A DNA stretch of 64,000 nt from an uncultured SAR116 cluster alpha proteobacterium (lineage in GTDB: Bacteria; Pseudomonadota; Alphaproteobacteria; Puniceispirillales; Marisalimonadaceae): positions 49,543-113,542 of the forward strand of contig CACMTN010000004.1 of the NCBI GenBank assembly GCA_902616615.1. The letters are read 5' to 3'. Each line of letters opens with the position of its first letter. Position 1 is the first letter of the stretch. Both the position numbers and the translations under genes were made by a program. The notes beneath the pieces are model-generated. The model was not told the origin of the DNA and made no database searches. It worked only from the letters and a program-made list of their open reading frames with translations. Shown here piece by piece: positions 13,179 through 23,615 of this stretch.

Positions 13179-13724
13179 TTATTTTCTTCTATAGTGCCAA
13201 TAACTATGTTCAGGGACATTTATTGTTGCTAAATGATGCTCAAGTTTAGTTTTTTTCCACTCACTTTCATTTAATTCTGGGAACTTGATACCAATATCTG
13301 TATCAAATTTAACTTTTGTCATTTCTATATTGTCACAATATTCTAAACCTACTTTATATATTTCGGCTCCACCAAATAAAAATATTTTTTTTTGGATTAA
13401 ATTTTGATTATTTAAAATATTAAGATTGATCCATTCATCAGCTTTATTAATAGCATCTTCAAATGTATTAACTACTATAGCCCCATCAGCACTCCAAGAA
13501 ACAGAATTTGTTAGTACAATATTCGCTCTTCCTGGTAAGGGCCTTCCAATTGAATCCCAAGTTTTTCTGCCCATTATCAATGGGCTACCCATAGTCAATT
13601 TTTTTACCCTTTTAAGATCCCCAGGTAAATACCAAAGTAAATTTTTCCCATCACCAATAATTCTATTTTCATTCATAGCTACAATGCAAAATATCGGATT
13701 TTTTAAGTTTTCTTTTATTATCAT
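13179..13724 (-). CDS. folA: Dihydrofolate reductase
   Basis: IVAMNENRIIGDGKNLLWYLPGDLKRVKKLTMGSPLIMGRKTWDSIGRPLPGR. Confidence 0.96.
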   Translation of the reverse strand: MIIKENLKNPIFCIVAMNENRIIGDGKNLLWYLPGDLKRVKKLTMGSPLIMGRKTWDSIGRPLPGRANIVLTNSVSWSADGAIVVNTFEDAINKADEWINLNILNNQNLIQKKIFLFGGAEIYKVGLEYCDNIEMTKVKFDTDIGIKFPELNESEWKKTKLEHHLATINVPEHSYWHYRRK

Positions 13725-14519
13725 TTAAACTGCTACTGGTGCGGGAATATTTGGATATGGGTCATAATCAGTAATATCAAAATCTTCAAATTTAAAATCA
13801 TTTATATCAGAATGTATTTTAGAAATTTTTAATTTTGGTAACTTTTTAGTTGATCTACTCAATTGCAATTTAGCTTGTTCGATATGATTACTATATATAT
13901 GCGCATCACCTAATGTATGTACAAAATCACCAACGCACAGACCAGTAACATTAGCTATCATGTGTGTCAAAATTGAATAAGAAGCTATATTAAATGGTAC
14001 TCCAAGAAATATATCCGCACTTCTTTGGTATAATTGACAGGATAACTTGTTGTCAGCTACATAAAATTGAAACAAACAATGACATGGTGGTAGAGCCATA
14101 CTGCCTACATCTGATGGATTCCAAGCAGAAACTATCATTCTTCTTGAGTTAGGGTTATTTTTAATTTCATTTATAACGTTATTTAATTGATCAAGTTTTC
14201 TTCCATCTGCGGTGTCCCAACTCCTCCATTGTTTTCCATAAACAGGCCCAAGATCACCATTCTCGTCTGCCCACTCATCCCAAATAGACACATCATTTGC
14301 TTTTAAGTAAGATATATTGGTCTCACCTCTAATAAACCATAATAACTCGTGAATGATTGACCTTATATGGAGTCTTTTTGTTGTTAACAATGGAAGGCCT
14401 TCATTTAAATCAAACCTCATCTGCCAACCAAAAATTGACCTTGTTCCCGTTCCAGTTCTATCATCCTTAATATCACCTTGTTGCAAAACATGACCTAATA
14501 AATCTAAATATTGCTTCAT
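13725..14519 (-). CDS. thyA: Thymidylate synthase
   Basis: [43 protein letters not shown]. Confidence 0.98.
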   Translation of the reverse strand: MKQYLDLLGHVLQQGDIKDDRTGTGTRSIFGWQMRFDLNEGLPLLTTKRLHIRSIIHELLWFIRGETNISYLKANDVSIWDEWADENGDLGPVYGKQWRSWDTADGRKLDQLNNVINEIKNNPNSRRMIVSAWNPSDVGSMALPPCHCLFQFYVADNKLSCQLYQRSADIFLGVPFNIASYSILTHMIANVTGLCVGDFVHTLGDAHIYSNHIEQAKLQLSRSTKKLPKLKISKIHSDINDFKFEDFDITDYDPYPNIPAPVAV

Positions 14520-14624
14520 AAAAAACTCAATGTAAAAAATCTATTTAATTATTATTATGTGCTCTTTAATTAAAAAAATAAATATTGTATAGTAAAAAAG
14601 TCAATTAGATGACTATAGTGATAA

Positions 14625-14925
14625 ACATTTTTTAGAATAAGCTTAGCGGACCCGGGGGCGGTACCCGGCACCTCCACCAAAAAATATGGGGGTGAAATAG
14701 GATCGACGCATGTAGTAAAAATTAAACTTTCACTCGGCATTGTACCACCGTTATCGGACTATTTAAATAGTTGCAAACGACAACTATGCTCCGGTAGCCG
14801 CAGCAGCGTAAGCAGCCAAAGCAACCGAAAACTAGTTCAGTTCTATAGCTAGAACTGGCGGGGTTATTGTTTACCTGGCAACAGAAAAACTTTGGTGGCG
14901 AGAAGAAACTTCTCGCCATCAAAAA
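14625..14925 (+). ncRNA. ssrA: Circularly permuted (two-piece, alpha-type) tmRNA; acceptor piece ends CCA at 14679, coding piece starts ~14688; outer ends approximate
   Basis: CCGGG-GGCGGTA-CCCGG T-arm, CACCTCC-ACCA 3' end, then after 8 nt GGGGGTGAAATAGGATCGACG (5' end). GGGGGTG pairs with CACCTCC. Tag frame 14773-14811: GCAAACGACAACTATGCTCCGGTAGCCGCAGCAGCGTAA = ANDNYAPVAAAA*. Confidence 0.95.
14891..14923. terminator. Strong inverted repeat at the 3' boundary of the tmRNA locus (terminator or processing hairpin)
   Basis: TTTGGTGGCGAGAAG-AAA-CTTCTCGCCATCAAA, 15 bp stem with one G-U; no classic T-tract on the + strand. Confidence 0.55.
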
Positions 14926-14996
14926 AATAAATTTTGAATGAAAAATTGATCTTGTGAAATCTAGGATGTTTTTCAATTCTATATGAGGCATAAATT

Positions 14997-15497
14997 TTGA
15001 CAAATAAAAAAGATAATAATGGATTTGATTACGATATTTTAGTTGAAGAAAGTCTAAAGAATGTGGTTAAAAAAGTTTTAAAAATTACTTCTGAGACTGG
15101 TCTTATTGGTGATAGTCACTTTTTTATAACATTTAATGGCAATGATCCAGATGTTAGAGTTCCCTCAGAGTTGAAACAAACCGAAGAGTCTGAAATAAAA
15201 ATAATCATTCAACACCAATTTTGGGATTTAAAAACAACAAGTGAACATTTTGAAGTTACCCTCTCTTTTAATGGTGAAAAAAAACATATTTTTGTTCCTT
15301 TTAAGGCAGTTACATCTTTTACTGATCCCTCTGTTGGTTTTGGACTTCAATTTAAAATCGAAGATAATATAATAGACACTAAATTAAATGTTAAAGAGAC
15401 CTCAGATCCTAATGAAAAACAACTAGTTCCTGCCGAAAACACAGAGATTAAATCAGGGGAAATAGTTTCACTTGATGAATTCAGAAATAAAAAATAA
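14997..15497 (+). CDS. sspB: SspB-family ClpXP adaptor (ssrA-tag binding), alpha type
   Basis: SHFFITFNGNDPDVRVPSELKQTEESEIKIIIQHQFWDLKTTSEHFEVTLSFNGEKKHIFVPFKAVTSFTDPSVGFGLQF. Start TTG. Confidence 0.9.
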   Translation: MTNKKDNNGFDYDILVEESLKNVVKKVLKITSETGLIGDSHFFITFNGNDPDVRVPSELKQTEESEIKIIIQHQFWDLKTTSEHFEVTLSFNGEKKHIFVPFKAVTSFTDPSVGFGLQFKIEDNIIDTKLNVKETSDPNEKQLVPAENTEIKSGEIVSLDEFRNKK

Positions 15498-15518
15498 TAC
15501 CTTTAGCAGGAGATTATC

Positions 15519-17129
15519 TTGAGCGATTTTCATTATTCACCAATGTTTCCAGTTTTTACTGATGATACAGAATACATAAAATTATCAGATTCATATATAA
15601 AAACTTCAAAATTAAATGATGAAGAAATTTTGATAATTGATCCTAAGGCACTTACTCTATTATCACAAAGAGCTTTTAAAGATGTATCTCACTTTCTTAG
15701 AAAATCACATTTAAAACAGCTTAGAGATATACTTGAAGATGAAGAAGCCTCTAGTAATGACAAATTTGTTGCTTTAACAATGTTAAAAAATGCAAATATA
15801 TCTGCATCAGGAGTTCTTCCTATGTGCCAAGATACTGGTACTGCAATAATCTTAGGTTATAAAGGCGAAAAAGTTTTCACTAACTCTGATGATAATGAAT
15901 TTCTTTCTTTAGGAGTTTACAACACATATAAAGATAATAATCTACGTTTCTCTCAACTTGCACCAGTTTCTATGTTTGAAGAAAAAAATACCTCTAACAA
16001 TTTACCTGCAGAAATAAGTATATTTGCTAATGAAGGACAAGAGTATAAATTTGCCTTTGTACAAAAAGGAGGGGGATCTGCAAATAAAAGTTTTTTATTC
16101 CAGGCAACCCCAACTACTCTAAATCCTGAAAATTTAAAAAATTTTCTTTATGACAAAATTATTTCTCTAGGCACTGCCGCCTGTCCACCTTATCATTTAT
16201 CAGTGGTTATTGGAGGCACATCAGCTGAATTTAATTTAAAGACAGTTAAACTTGGATCTATGCGTTATTTAGATAATTTACCTAAAGCTGGAAATTTCAA
16301 ATCTGGACATGCATACAGAGATTTAAAATGGGAAAAAATAATCTTAGATCTCACTAGGGAGATGGGTGTAGGTGCTCAATTTGGGGGGAAATATTTTTGT
16401 CATGACGTCAGAGTTATTAGGCTTCCAAGACATGGTGCATCACTGCCAATAGGAATTGGAGTTTCTTGTTCAGCCGATAGACAAATCTTAGGGAAGATAA
16501 ATAAAAAAGGAATTTTTGTTGAAAAACTCGAAACAGAACCAAGTAAATATTTACCCGATGTGAATTTAGACGAAATATCGGAAGATGTTACGGATATTGA
16601 TTTAAATCAACCAATGAAAAATATTTTAAAACAATTAAATGAATGTAATATTAAGAAAAGAGTTAATCTTTCTGGACCCCTGGTTGTTGCAAGAGACATA
16701 GCTCATGCAAAGTTACTTCAAAGATTAAATGAGGATGGCAAGCTACCTGATTATATAAAAGATCATCCTGTCTACTATGCCGGCCCAGCTAAAACCCCAA
16801 AGGGTATGCCTTCTGGATCTTTTGGCCCAACAACTGCTGGTAGAATGGATGCTTATGTAGATAAATTTCAAGAAAATGGTGGATCAATGGTTATGTTAGC
16901 AAAAGGAAACAGATCAAAGCAAGTAAAAGAAGCTTGCAAAAAACATGGAGGATTTTACCTTGGAACTATTGGAGGAACTGCTGCAAAAGTTGCACTAGAT
17001 TGCATTAAAAAAACAGAGGTTTTAGAATATCCAGAGCTTGGAATGGAGGCTGTCTGGAAAATTGAAGTTAAAAACTTTCCTGCATTTGTGGTAATTGATA
17101 ATAAAGGGAATGATTTTTTTGATATTTAA
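15519..17129 (+). CDS. Class I (Fe-S) fumarate hydratase
   Basis: [70 protein letters not shown]. Confidence 0.93.
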   Translation: MSDFHYSPMFPVFTDDTEYIKLSDSYIKTSKLNDEEILIIDPKALTLLSQRAFKDVSHFLRKSHLKQLRDILEDEEASSNDKFVALTMLKNANISASGVLPMCQDTGTAIILGYKGEKVFTNSDDNEFLSLGVYNTYKDNNLRFSQLAPVSMFEEKNTSNNLPAEISIFANEGQEYKFAFVQKGGGSANKSFLFQATPTTLNPENLKNFLYDKIISLGTAACPPYHLSVVIGGTSAEFNLKTVKLGSMRYLDNLPKAGNFKSGHAYRDLKWEKIILDLTREMGVGAQFGGKYFCHDVRVIRLPRHGASLPIGIGVSCSADRQILGKINKKGIFVEKLETEPSKYLPDVNLDEISEDVTDIDLNQPMKNILKQLNECNIKKRVNLSGPLVVARDIAHAKLLQRLNEDGKLPDYIKDHPVYYAGPAKTPKGMPSGSFGPTTAGRMDAYVDKFQENGGSMVMLAKGNRSKQVKEACKKHGGFYLGTIGGTAAKVALDCIKKTEVLEYPELGMEAVWKIEVKNFPAFVVIDNKGNDFFDI

Positions 17130-18325
17130 GCTACCATCTGCTTCATTACTGAAAAAAGATCAGATTTTCCTTCAAAACCAATTCCAGATATTTCAGGTAA
17201 AGTCACAAAGCTTTTTTCTACCCTAACACCATCAGGGAATCCTCCATACGGTTGAAAAAGATCTGGATAACTCTCATTTCCACCAAGTCCTAATCCCGCT
17301 GCAATTGCTAAAGACATTTGATGTCCTCCGTGAGGGATACACCTTGAAACATCCCATTGATTTTCTTTAAGCATTTCAATAATCTTTAAATACTCAACTA
17401 AGCCATAACTTAAAGCGCAATCAAATTGAAGCCAATCCTTATCTTTTCTCATTCCAGCATATCTAATGAGATTTCTTGCGTCATTGACTGAGAATAAATT
17501 CTCTCCAGTGGCTAATGGAGCTAAATAATGCTTTGACAGCTCCTTATGAAGTTCGAAATCTAAAGGATCGCCTGGCTCTTCGTACCAGAATAAATTATAG
17601 TTTGATAAAGCTTTACCATATTCAATCGCTGTTTCAAGATCAAACCTGCCATTTGCATCAACAGCAAGTTGATCTTCAGGACCTAAAATTTTTAAAATAG
17701 CTTCTATCCTTTTACAATCTTCTGATAGAGAAGCTCCTCCTATTTTCTTTTTAACTACTGTATAACCAAGATCTAAATATTTTTTTATTTCGTCAGTTAA
17801 ACCATTAATTCCTTGATTTGGCCAATAATATCCACCAGCAGCATAAACAAACACTTTTCTATTTGGCACACCATCACCATATCTTTCTGCTAGCATTTGA
17901 AATAATGGCTTATCTTCGATTTTAGAAATAAGATCCCATAATGCCATGTCAATGGTCCCTACAGCCACAGATCTTTCCCCATGTCCGCCAGGTTTTTCAT
18001 TTTTCATCATGACTTTCCACATCTTTATGGGATCGAAATTTGTACCTTCATCATTTAAAATTTCATTTATATTTGCTTCTAATAATCTTGGAGCAAATCT
18101 CTCTCTGATAAGGTGACCCTGTCCATACCTTCCATTCGAATTAAATCCATAACCAATTAAAGGCTTACCATTTTTAACAACATTAGAACAAACAGCGACA
18201 AGACTTATCGTCATTTTTGAAAAATCGATATATGCATTCTTAATATTGGAACTTATAGATTTAGTTTCTTCAATTATATTAGTTATCTTCATTATACTAT
18301 GCCTATGTATGATAATGCATATCAA
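17126..18325 (-). CDS. Enolase-superfamily dehydratase, D(-)-tartrate dehydratase-like
   Basis: MR/MLE fold. [54 protein letters not shown] and [43 protein letters not shown] closely resemble the Bradyrhizobium D-tartrate dehydratase as I recall it. Confidence 0.82.
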   Translation of the reverse strand: MICIIIHRHSIMKITNIIEETKSISSNIKNAYIDFSKMTISLVAVCSNVVKNGKPLIGYGFNSNGRYGQGHLIRERFAPRLLEANINEILNDEGTNFDPIKMWKVMMKNEKPGGHGERSVAVGTIDMALWDLISKIEDKPLFQMLAERYGDGVPNRKVFVYAAGGYYWPNQGINGLTDEIKKYLDLGYTVVKKKIGGASLSEDCKRIEAILKILGPEDQLAVDANGRFDLETAIEYGKALSNYNLFWYEEPGDPLDFELHKELSKHYLAPLATGENLFSVNDARNLIRYAGMRKDKDWLQFDCALSYGLVEYLKIIEMLKENQWDVSRCIPHGGHQMSLAIAAGLGLGGNESYPDLFQPYGGFPDGVRVEKSFVTLPEISGIGFEGKSDLFSVMKQMVA

Positions 18326-18367
18326 GAATTAACTAAGACAATATTTTTTTTTAAAAGAGCCTAGAAG

Positions 18368-18493
18368 TTAACCCTGCCGAGCCTTAAATCTTGGGTTCCT
18401 TTTATTAATAACGTATAGACGACCTCTACGTTTTACAATTTGAGAGTTTCTATCTCTGACTTTAAGAGTTTTTAAAGAACTTACTACTTTCAT
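18368..18493 (-). CDS. rpmJ: 50S ribosomal protein L36 (41 aa, cysteine-free C- form); absent from the supplied ORF track
   Basis: Reverse-strand translation [41 protein letters not shown]. Confidence 0.95.
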   Translation of the reverse strand: MKVVSSLKTLKVRDRNSQIVKRRGRLYVINKRNPRFKARQG

Positions 18494-18571
18494 GATCGCC
18501 CTACTAAATAATTATTGATTTGATATAATAACAATTCATTTTGGTCAAGATCAAAAATAACTTTAGCAAAT

Positions 18572-19198
18572 TTATTTAAATTTAACTCCACAACCACCCA
18601 AGCCACAATAACCATTTGGATTTTTATAAAGGTATTGTTGATGATAGGTTTCAGCAAAATAGAAATCTATATTTTTTTTTATTTCAGTCGTGATTTCATT
18701 AAATCCTGCTGAATCAAGTAAATATTGAAATTCTGTTTTAGAAGTCTTCACATCATTTAGGTTTTCAGAATTATTTACAAAAATTGCAGATCTATATTGA
18801 GTGCCAATATCATTACCTTGCCTCATACCCTGAGTTGGATCATGTCCTTCCCAAAATTCAATTAAAATAGTTTTTAAATTTAATTTATTAGGATCATATA
18901 CCACTCTAACAACTTCTGTATGACCCGTTAACCCACTACAAACTTCATCATAGGTTGGATTTTTAGTATAACCTCCAGCATACCCAACTGATGTATGATA
19001 AACCCCTTCAAGCTTCCAAAAAATTTTTTCAGCACCCCAAAAACATCCCATCCCAAGTATAATTATTTCAAAATTCTTTGGAATTTCCATTAGATTACGA
19101 CCATTAATCTCGTGAAACAACTCATTTTCAATAGGATCATTTCTCCCTACTAATGCATCTGATTTATCTACTAGATTATTTTTTTTAATAAAAAACAT
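18572..19198 (-). CDS. msrA: Peptide-methionine (S)-S-oxide reductase
   Basis: GMGCFWGAEKIFWKLEGVYHTSVGYAGGYTKNPTYDEVCSGLTGHTEVVRVVYDP. Confidence 0.97.
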   Translation of the reverse strand: MFFIKKNNLVDKSDALVGRNDPIENELFHEINGRNLMEIPKNFEIIILGMGCFWGAEKIFWKLEGVYHTSVGYAGGYTKNPTYDEVCSGLTGHTEVVRVVYDPNKLNLKTILIEFWEGHDPTQGMRQGNDIGTQYRSAIFVNNSENLNDVKTSKTEFQYLLDSAGFNEITTEIKKNIDFYFAETYHQQYLYKNPNGYCGLGGCGVKFK

Positions 19199-19308
19199 TA
19201 GAAAATAGTTACATAAAAAAATTAAGTTTTAAAATTAGATAAAAGCATAACTTGACCGATCGTTAATTGCAATATAATCAAATCATTTAAAAATTAAAGG
19301 CCAAAAAT

Positions 19309-21186
19309 ATGGATGATGATATTTATGGAATTAAAAAATGGGGTGATGATATCCTTGAGATCCTGAATAATGGAAATATAGGACTTAAAAATCCATTTTA
19401 TCCATCTAATCCTTCTATCGACCTAATTAAAATTATAGAAAGCCTTAATGAAAGAGGTATTAGTTGCCCAGTACTATTAAGAGTTACAGATTACTTAGCA
19501 TTTAGAATAAAACAAATTAATGAGTCTTTTTTTAAAGCAATAAAAGAAGTTAGATATAAAGGTTATTATAAGGGTGTTTTTCCAGTTAAAGTTAATCAAC
19601 AGGCACAAGTAATTGACAGAATAGTTGATTTTGGAAAAGAATTTGATTTTGGTTTAGAAGTTGGATCTAAACCTGAATTATTAATAGCTTTAGCCCACGA
19701 TCTCTCTAGTGAATCTACCATTATATGTAATGGGATTAAAGACAGAGAATTTATTAATTTGGCAATATTATCACTGAAAATTGGTTTTAAAACTATTTTA
19801 GTTTTAGAAAGTCCACGTGAACTTGATCTAATCATTCAAGTTTCTCAAGAACTAAATGTAAGACCATTACTTGGAATAAGAGTAAAATTAACAAACAAAG
19901 TAAGTGGTAATTGGTCTCAATCAAGTGGAGATCGAAGTGCATTTGGAATGTCCGTTGAACAAGTCATGAAAGTTATTACAAAATTAAAAGTTAATAACTA
20001 TCTTGATTGCTTGGTTCTACAACATTCACATCTTGGCAGCCAGATTCCTGATATTATTGAAATTAGAAAAGCAACACAAGAGGCTTGTAGATTTTTCTCA
20101 GAAATGTGTAAACAAGGTGCACCATTAGAATATTTAGATCTTGGAGGCGGCTTAGGTGTGGATTATACTGGGGAACAAAAGTCTTCTCTTAACTCAATAA
20201 ATTATTCATTAGATGAATACTGTATAAATATTGTTGAAACTGTTAAATATGAATTAGATCAATCAAACGTGGATCATCCCATAATTGTTACTGAATCTGG
20301 AAGAGCATGCATTGCATCTAGTTCAATGCTAATTTTTAATATTTTAGAGACAACAAACTTTGATAGCGAAAAAAAACAGGAAATTAATTCAAAAGACCAT
20401 CCCTTATTGAAAAATATGATTCAAATTCCTGAATATTTAAATTTAGAAAGAGCTCAAGAATGTTTGAACGATTTAAATTATTATAGAGAAGAAATAAGAG
20501 CTCTTTTTAGAAGTGGTCAAATAGATTTATCAAATATGGCAAAAACTGAAGAGACTTATTTATACATCATAAATAAAATTAAAACTGTACTTTCTTCAAC
20601 ACCGGAAATAACTGAAGAACTTCAAGATGCAATTGATAATATGGCAGATATATATCATGGCAACTTTTCTTTATTCCAAAGCCTACCAGATGTTTGGGCT
20701 ATTGATCAAATTCATCCTATTGCACCACTTCAAAAACATAATAAGCAACCAAACAGAAGAGTTATTTTAAATGATATTACTTGCGATAGTGATGGTATAA
20801 TAAATAAATTTGTACTGAAAGACGGTATTTCAAACACATTACCTTTACATGACATTAGTGATGATGAGGACTATTTTTTAGGCGTGTTTTATATTGGTGC
20901 CTATCAAGAAACGTTGGGAGATCTTCATAACTTATTTGGTGATACAAATGTGGCTACAATAAAATTAAAAGAAAATGGAGGATTTCAGCTATTACATGAG
21001 CAAGAAGGTGATACTATTTCAGAAGTTTTAACTTATGTTGAATATGAGCCTAAGAACATAATTAATAGGTTCAAACATATAGTAGAGGATGCAGTAAGAA
21101 GTAGAGACTTATCACTTTCAGAAAGAAAAAAAATAACTCAATCTTTCAAGGATTCGATTTCTGGTTATACTTATTTCGAAAAATAA
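19309..21186 (+). CDS. speA: Biosynthetic arginine decarboxylase
   Basis: 625 aa fold III PLP enzyme: YKGVFPVKVNQQAQVIDRIVDFGKEFDFGLEVGSKPELLIALA, ESGRACIASSSMLIFN. Confidence 0.96.
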   Translation: MDDDIYGIKKWGDDILEILNNGNIGLKNPFYPSNPSIDLIKIIESLNERGISCPVLLRVTDYLAFRIKQINESFFKAIKEVRYKGYYKGVFPVKVNQQAQVIDRIVDFGKEFDFGLEVGSKPELLIALAHDLSSESTIICNGIKDREFINLAILSLKIGFKTILVLESPRELDLIIQVSQELNVRPLLGIRVKLTNKVSGNWSQSSGDRSAFGMSVEQVMKVITKLKVNNYLDCLVLQHSHLGSQIPDIIEIRKATQEACRFFSEMCKQGAPLEYLDLGGGLGVDYTGEQKSSLNSINYSLDEYCINIVETVKYELDQSNVDHPIIVTESGRACIASSSMLIFNILETTNFDSEKKQEINSKDHPLLKNMIQIPEYLNLERAQECLNDLNYYREEIRALFRSGQIDLSNMAKTEETYLYIINKIKTVLSSTPEITEELQDAIDNMADIYHGNFSLFQSLPDVWAIDQIHPIAPLQKHNKQPNRRVILNDITCDSDGIINKFVLKDGISNTLPLHDISDDEDYFLGVFYIGAYQETLGDLHNLFGDTNVATIKLKENGGFQLLHEQEGDTISEVLTYVEYEPKNIINRFKHIVEDAVRSRDLSLSERKKITQSFKDSISGYTYFEK

Positions 21187-21208
21187 ATAATTAGGAAATT
21201 TATGGGAG

Positions 21209-22420
21209 TTGGAAATGGACAATATTTTAGTTATTGGAGCAGGTGGTGTTAGTCATGTAACTGTTCACAAAATGGCAAAAAATTCTAATTATTTTAAAAA
21301 TATAATTTTAGCAAGTAGATCTATCGAGAAATGCTTCAAAATTAAAGAAAGTGTTAAAGATAAATATAATATTAACATTACAGTAGCAGAGCTAGATGCA
21401 GACAATATTGACGAAACGGTGGCATTAATTAAAAAATTTAACCCCTTTTTGGTTGTCAACCTAGCTCTTCCCTATCAAGATCTTAATATAATGGATGCTT
21501 GTTTGTTAACTAATACACATTATTTAGATACCGCCAATTATGAACCTAGGCACGAAGCAAAGTTTGAATACAAGTGGCAATGGGATTATGATAAAAAATT
21601 TAAAGAAAAGGGCCTTATGGCTCTTTTAGGATCAGGTTTTGATCCAGGTGTTACGAATGTTTTTACAACTTTTACTAAAAAACATCATTTGGATAGTATT
21701 GATTTTTTAGATATTCTTGACTGCAATGATGGTGATCATGGACACCCATTTGCTACTAATTTTAATCCCGAAATAAATATTAGAGAGGTTACATCTGATT
21801 CTAAGCATTGGGAAGATAATCAGTGGAAGATTGGGCCTGCTCTTAAGAAAAAAGTCTCTTTTAAATTTCCTGAAATTGGAAATAAAAATATGTATTTAAT
21901 GTATCATGAAGAATTGGAGAGTTTAATAAAACATTATCCTGAGATTAAAAGAGCAAGATTTTGGATGACATTCGGTGATAACTATTTAAAATATTTAGAT
22001 GTTCTCCAAAATATTGGTATGACATCTATCGACCCAGTCAATTATAATGGGAAAGAAATAATTCCATTACAATTTTTACAAAGTGTTTTACCAGATCCTG
22101 GCAGTCTTGGAGAAAAAACTAAAGGGAAGACTTGTATAGGCACAATAGTTACTGGTAAAAAAAACAATTTAGAAAAAACATATTATACATATAATATCTG
22201 CAATCATGAAGATTGCTTCAAAGAAGTGGGTAGCCAGGCAATTTCATACACTACTGGTGTCCCCGCAATGATAGGATCATTGCTAATGTTAAAAAAGAGC
22301 TGGTTTAAACCTGGAGTTTGGAACATGGAGCAATTTGATCCAGATCCCTTTATGGAACTTCTCAATAAGCATGGTTTACCTACTAAAACCATACAGCTAG
22401 AAAACAAAGTAAATTTCTAG
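21209..22420 (+). CDS. Carboxynorspermidine/carboxyspermidine dehydrogenase (saccharopine dehydrogenase family)
   Basis: ILVIGAGGVSHVTVHKMA, LGSGFDPGVTNVF; directly upstream of an nspC homologue. Confidence 0.92.
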   Translation: MEMDNILVIGAGGVSHVTVHKMAKNSNYFKNIILASRSIEKCFKIKESVKDKYNINITVAELDADNIDETVALIKKFNPFLVVNLALPYQDLNIMDACLLTNTHYLDTANYEPRHEAKFEYKWQWDYDKKFKEKGLMALLGSGFDPGVTNVFTTFTKKHHLDSIDFLDILDCNDGDHGHPFATNFNPEINIREVTSDSKHWEDNQWKIGPALKKKVSFKFPEIGNKNMYLMYHEELESLIKHYPEIKRARFWMTFGDNYLKYLDVLQNIGMTSIDPVNYNGKEIIPLQFLQSVLPDPGSLGEKTKGKTCIGTIVTGKKNNLEKTYYTYNICNHEDCFKEVGSQAISYTTGVPAMIGSLLMLKKSWFKPGVWNMEQFDPDPFMELLNKHGLPTKTIQLENKVNF

Positions 22421-23601
22421 TGGATAAAATTTTTCAAACTATGGGAGGAGATCCAAGAAATTTTAATAAACTAGATTTGTATAAATTACCAAGTCCTTGT
22501 TTTGTTATAGATAAAAGAGCATTAATTAAAAATTTGTTAACCTTAAATCACCTAAAATCACAAACAGGTATTAAAATTTTAGTTGCTCTGAAGGCTTTTT
22601 CTACTCCTTATTTTGGTCCCTTAATATCTGAATATTTAGATGGATGTTGCAGTTCTGGTTTATATGAAACAAAGTTAGCAAAAAAATATTTTAAAGGAGA
22701 AATTAGTACTTTTTCTCCAGCATATAAAAAAGATGATATTAGAGAAATTGTTAACTTATCAGATCATATCGTTTTTAATTCCTCAAACCAATTGAATGAT
22801 TTTTATAATATTGCAATAAAATTTAAGAATGAAATTGGTTTAAGAATTAATCCACTTTATTCTGAAATAGATAATGACAAATATAATGCTGCTAGTACCA
22901 ATTCTAGATTAGGCATGCATTTAAATGATTTAGATAAAATTGACATAAAAAAATTAAATGGTATTCATTTTCATACCTTATGTGAACAAAATTTCACTCC
23001 TCTGGAAAATACTTGGGATAAAATTAAAAATGATATTGTTCCCATCTGTAAAAAATTAAATTGGCTTAATCTTGGTGGAGGTCATCATATTACCAGAAAT
23101 GATTATGAAATTGATAAATTAGAAATTTTTCTAAAACAACTCGCAGATGAAACTAGCTGTCAAATTTATATTGAACCAGGAGAAGCTGTGGTATTAGATT
23201 CGGGTATTTTAGTTGGAGAAATTATAGATAGTTTTAAACCTAGCAATGAGCTCTCACCAAATATCGCAATTACAGATATTAGTGCAGTCTCTCACATGCC
23301 TGATGTAATTGAGGCGCCATATAGGCCAGCATTACTTAATGAACCTAAATACGGATACAAAGTTATGCTTGGTGGACCTAGCTGTTTAGCAGGTGATATC
23401 ATTGGAGAGTATAATTTTAAGTCTACACCCAAAGTTGGAGATAGAATAGCTATATTAGATCAAGCACATTATACTATGGTAAAAACTAGTTTTTTTAATG
23501 GAGTAAAAATACCATCTGTAGCAATTTGGGATAGTGATAATGATAATTTAGAAGTAATCAAAAGATTTACTTATGAAGACTTTGAAAATAAATTATCTTA
23601 A
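22420..23601 (+). CDS. nspC: Carboxynorspermidine/carboxyspermidine decarboxylase (GTG start)
   Basis: LPSPCFVIDKRALIKNLLTLNHLKSQTGIKILVALKAFS; IYIEPGEAVVLDSGILVGEI. Confidence 0.92.
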   Translation: MDKIFQTMGGDPRNFNKLDLYKLPSPCFVIDKRALIKNLLTLNHLKSQTGIKILVALKAFSTPYFGPLISEYLDGCCSSGLYETKLAKKYFKGEISTFSPAYKKDDIREIVNLSDHIVFNSSNQLNDFYNIAIKFKNEIGLRINPLYSEIDNDKYNAASTNSRLGMHLNDLDKIDIKKLNGIHFHTLCEQNFTPLENTWDKIKNDIVPICKKLNWLNLGGGHHITRNDYEIDKLEIFLKQLADETSCQIYIEPGEAVVLDSGILVGEIIDSFKPSNELSPNIAITDISAVSHMPDVIEAPYRPALLNEPKYGYKVMLGGPSCLAGDIIGEYNFKSTPKVGDRIAILDQAHYTMVKTSFFNGVKIPSVAIWDSDNDNLEVIKRFTYEDFENKLS

Positions 23602-23615
23602 TTTCAGGTAATGAG

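Noticed and set aside
14722-15003. 93 aa minus-strand ORF in the track
   Set aside because: Antisense to the tmRNA coding piece and tag; cysteine-rich nonsense-like translation.
18368-18493. Cysteine-free L36 as an unusual zinc-independent variant
   Set aside because: The C- form of L36 is common in Alphaproteobacteria, so not noteworthy.
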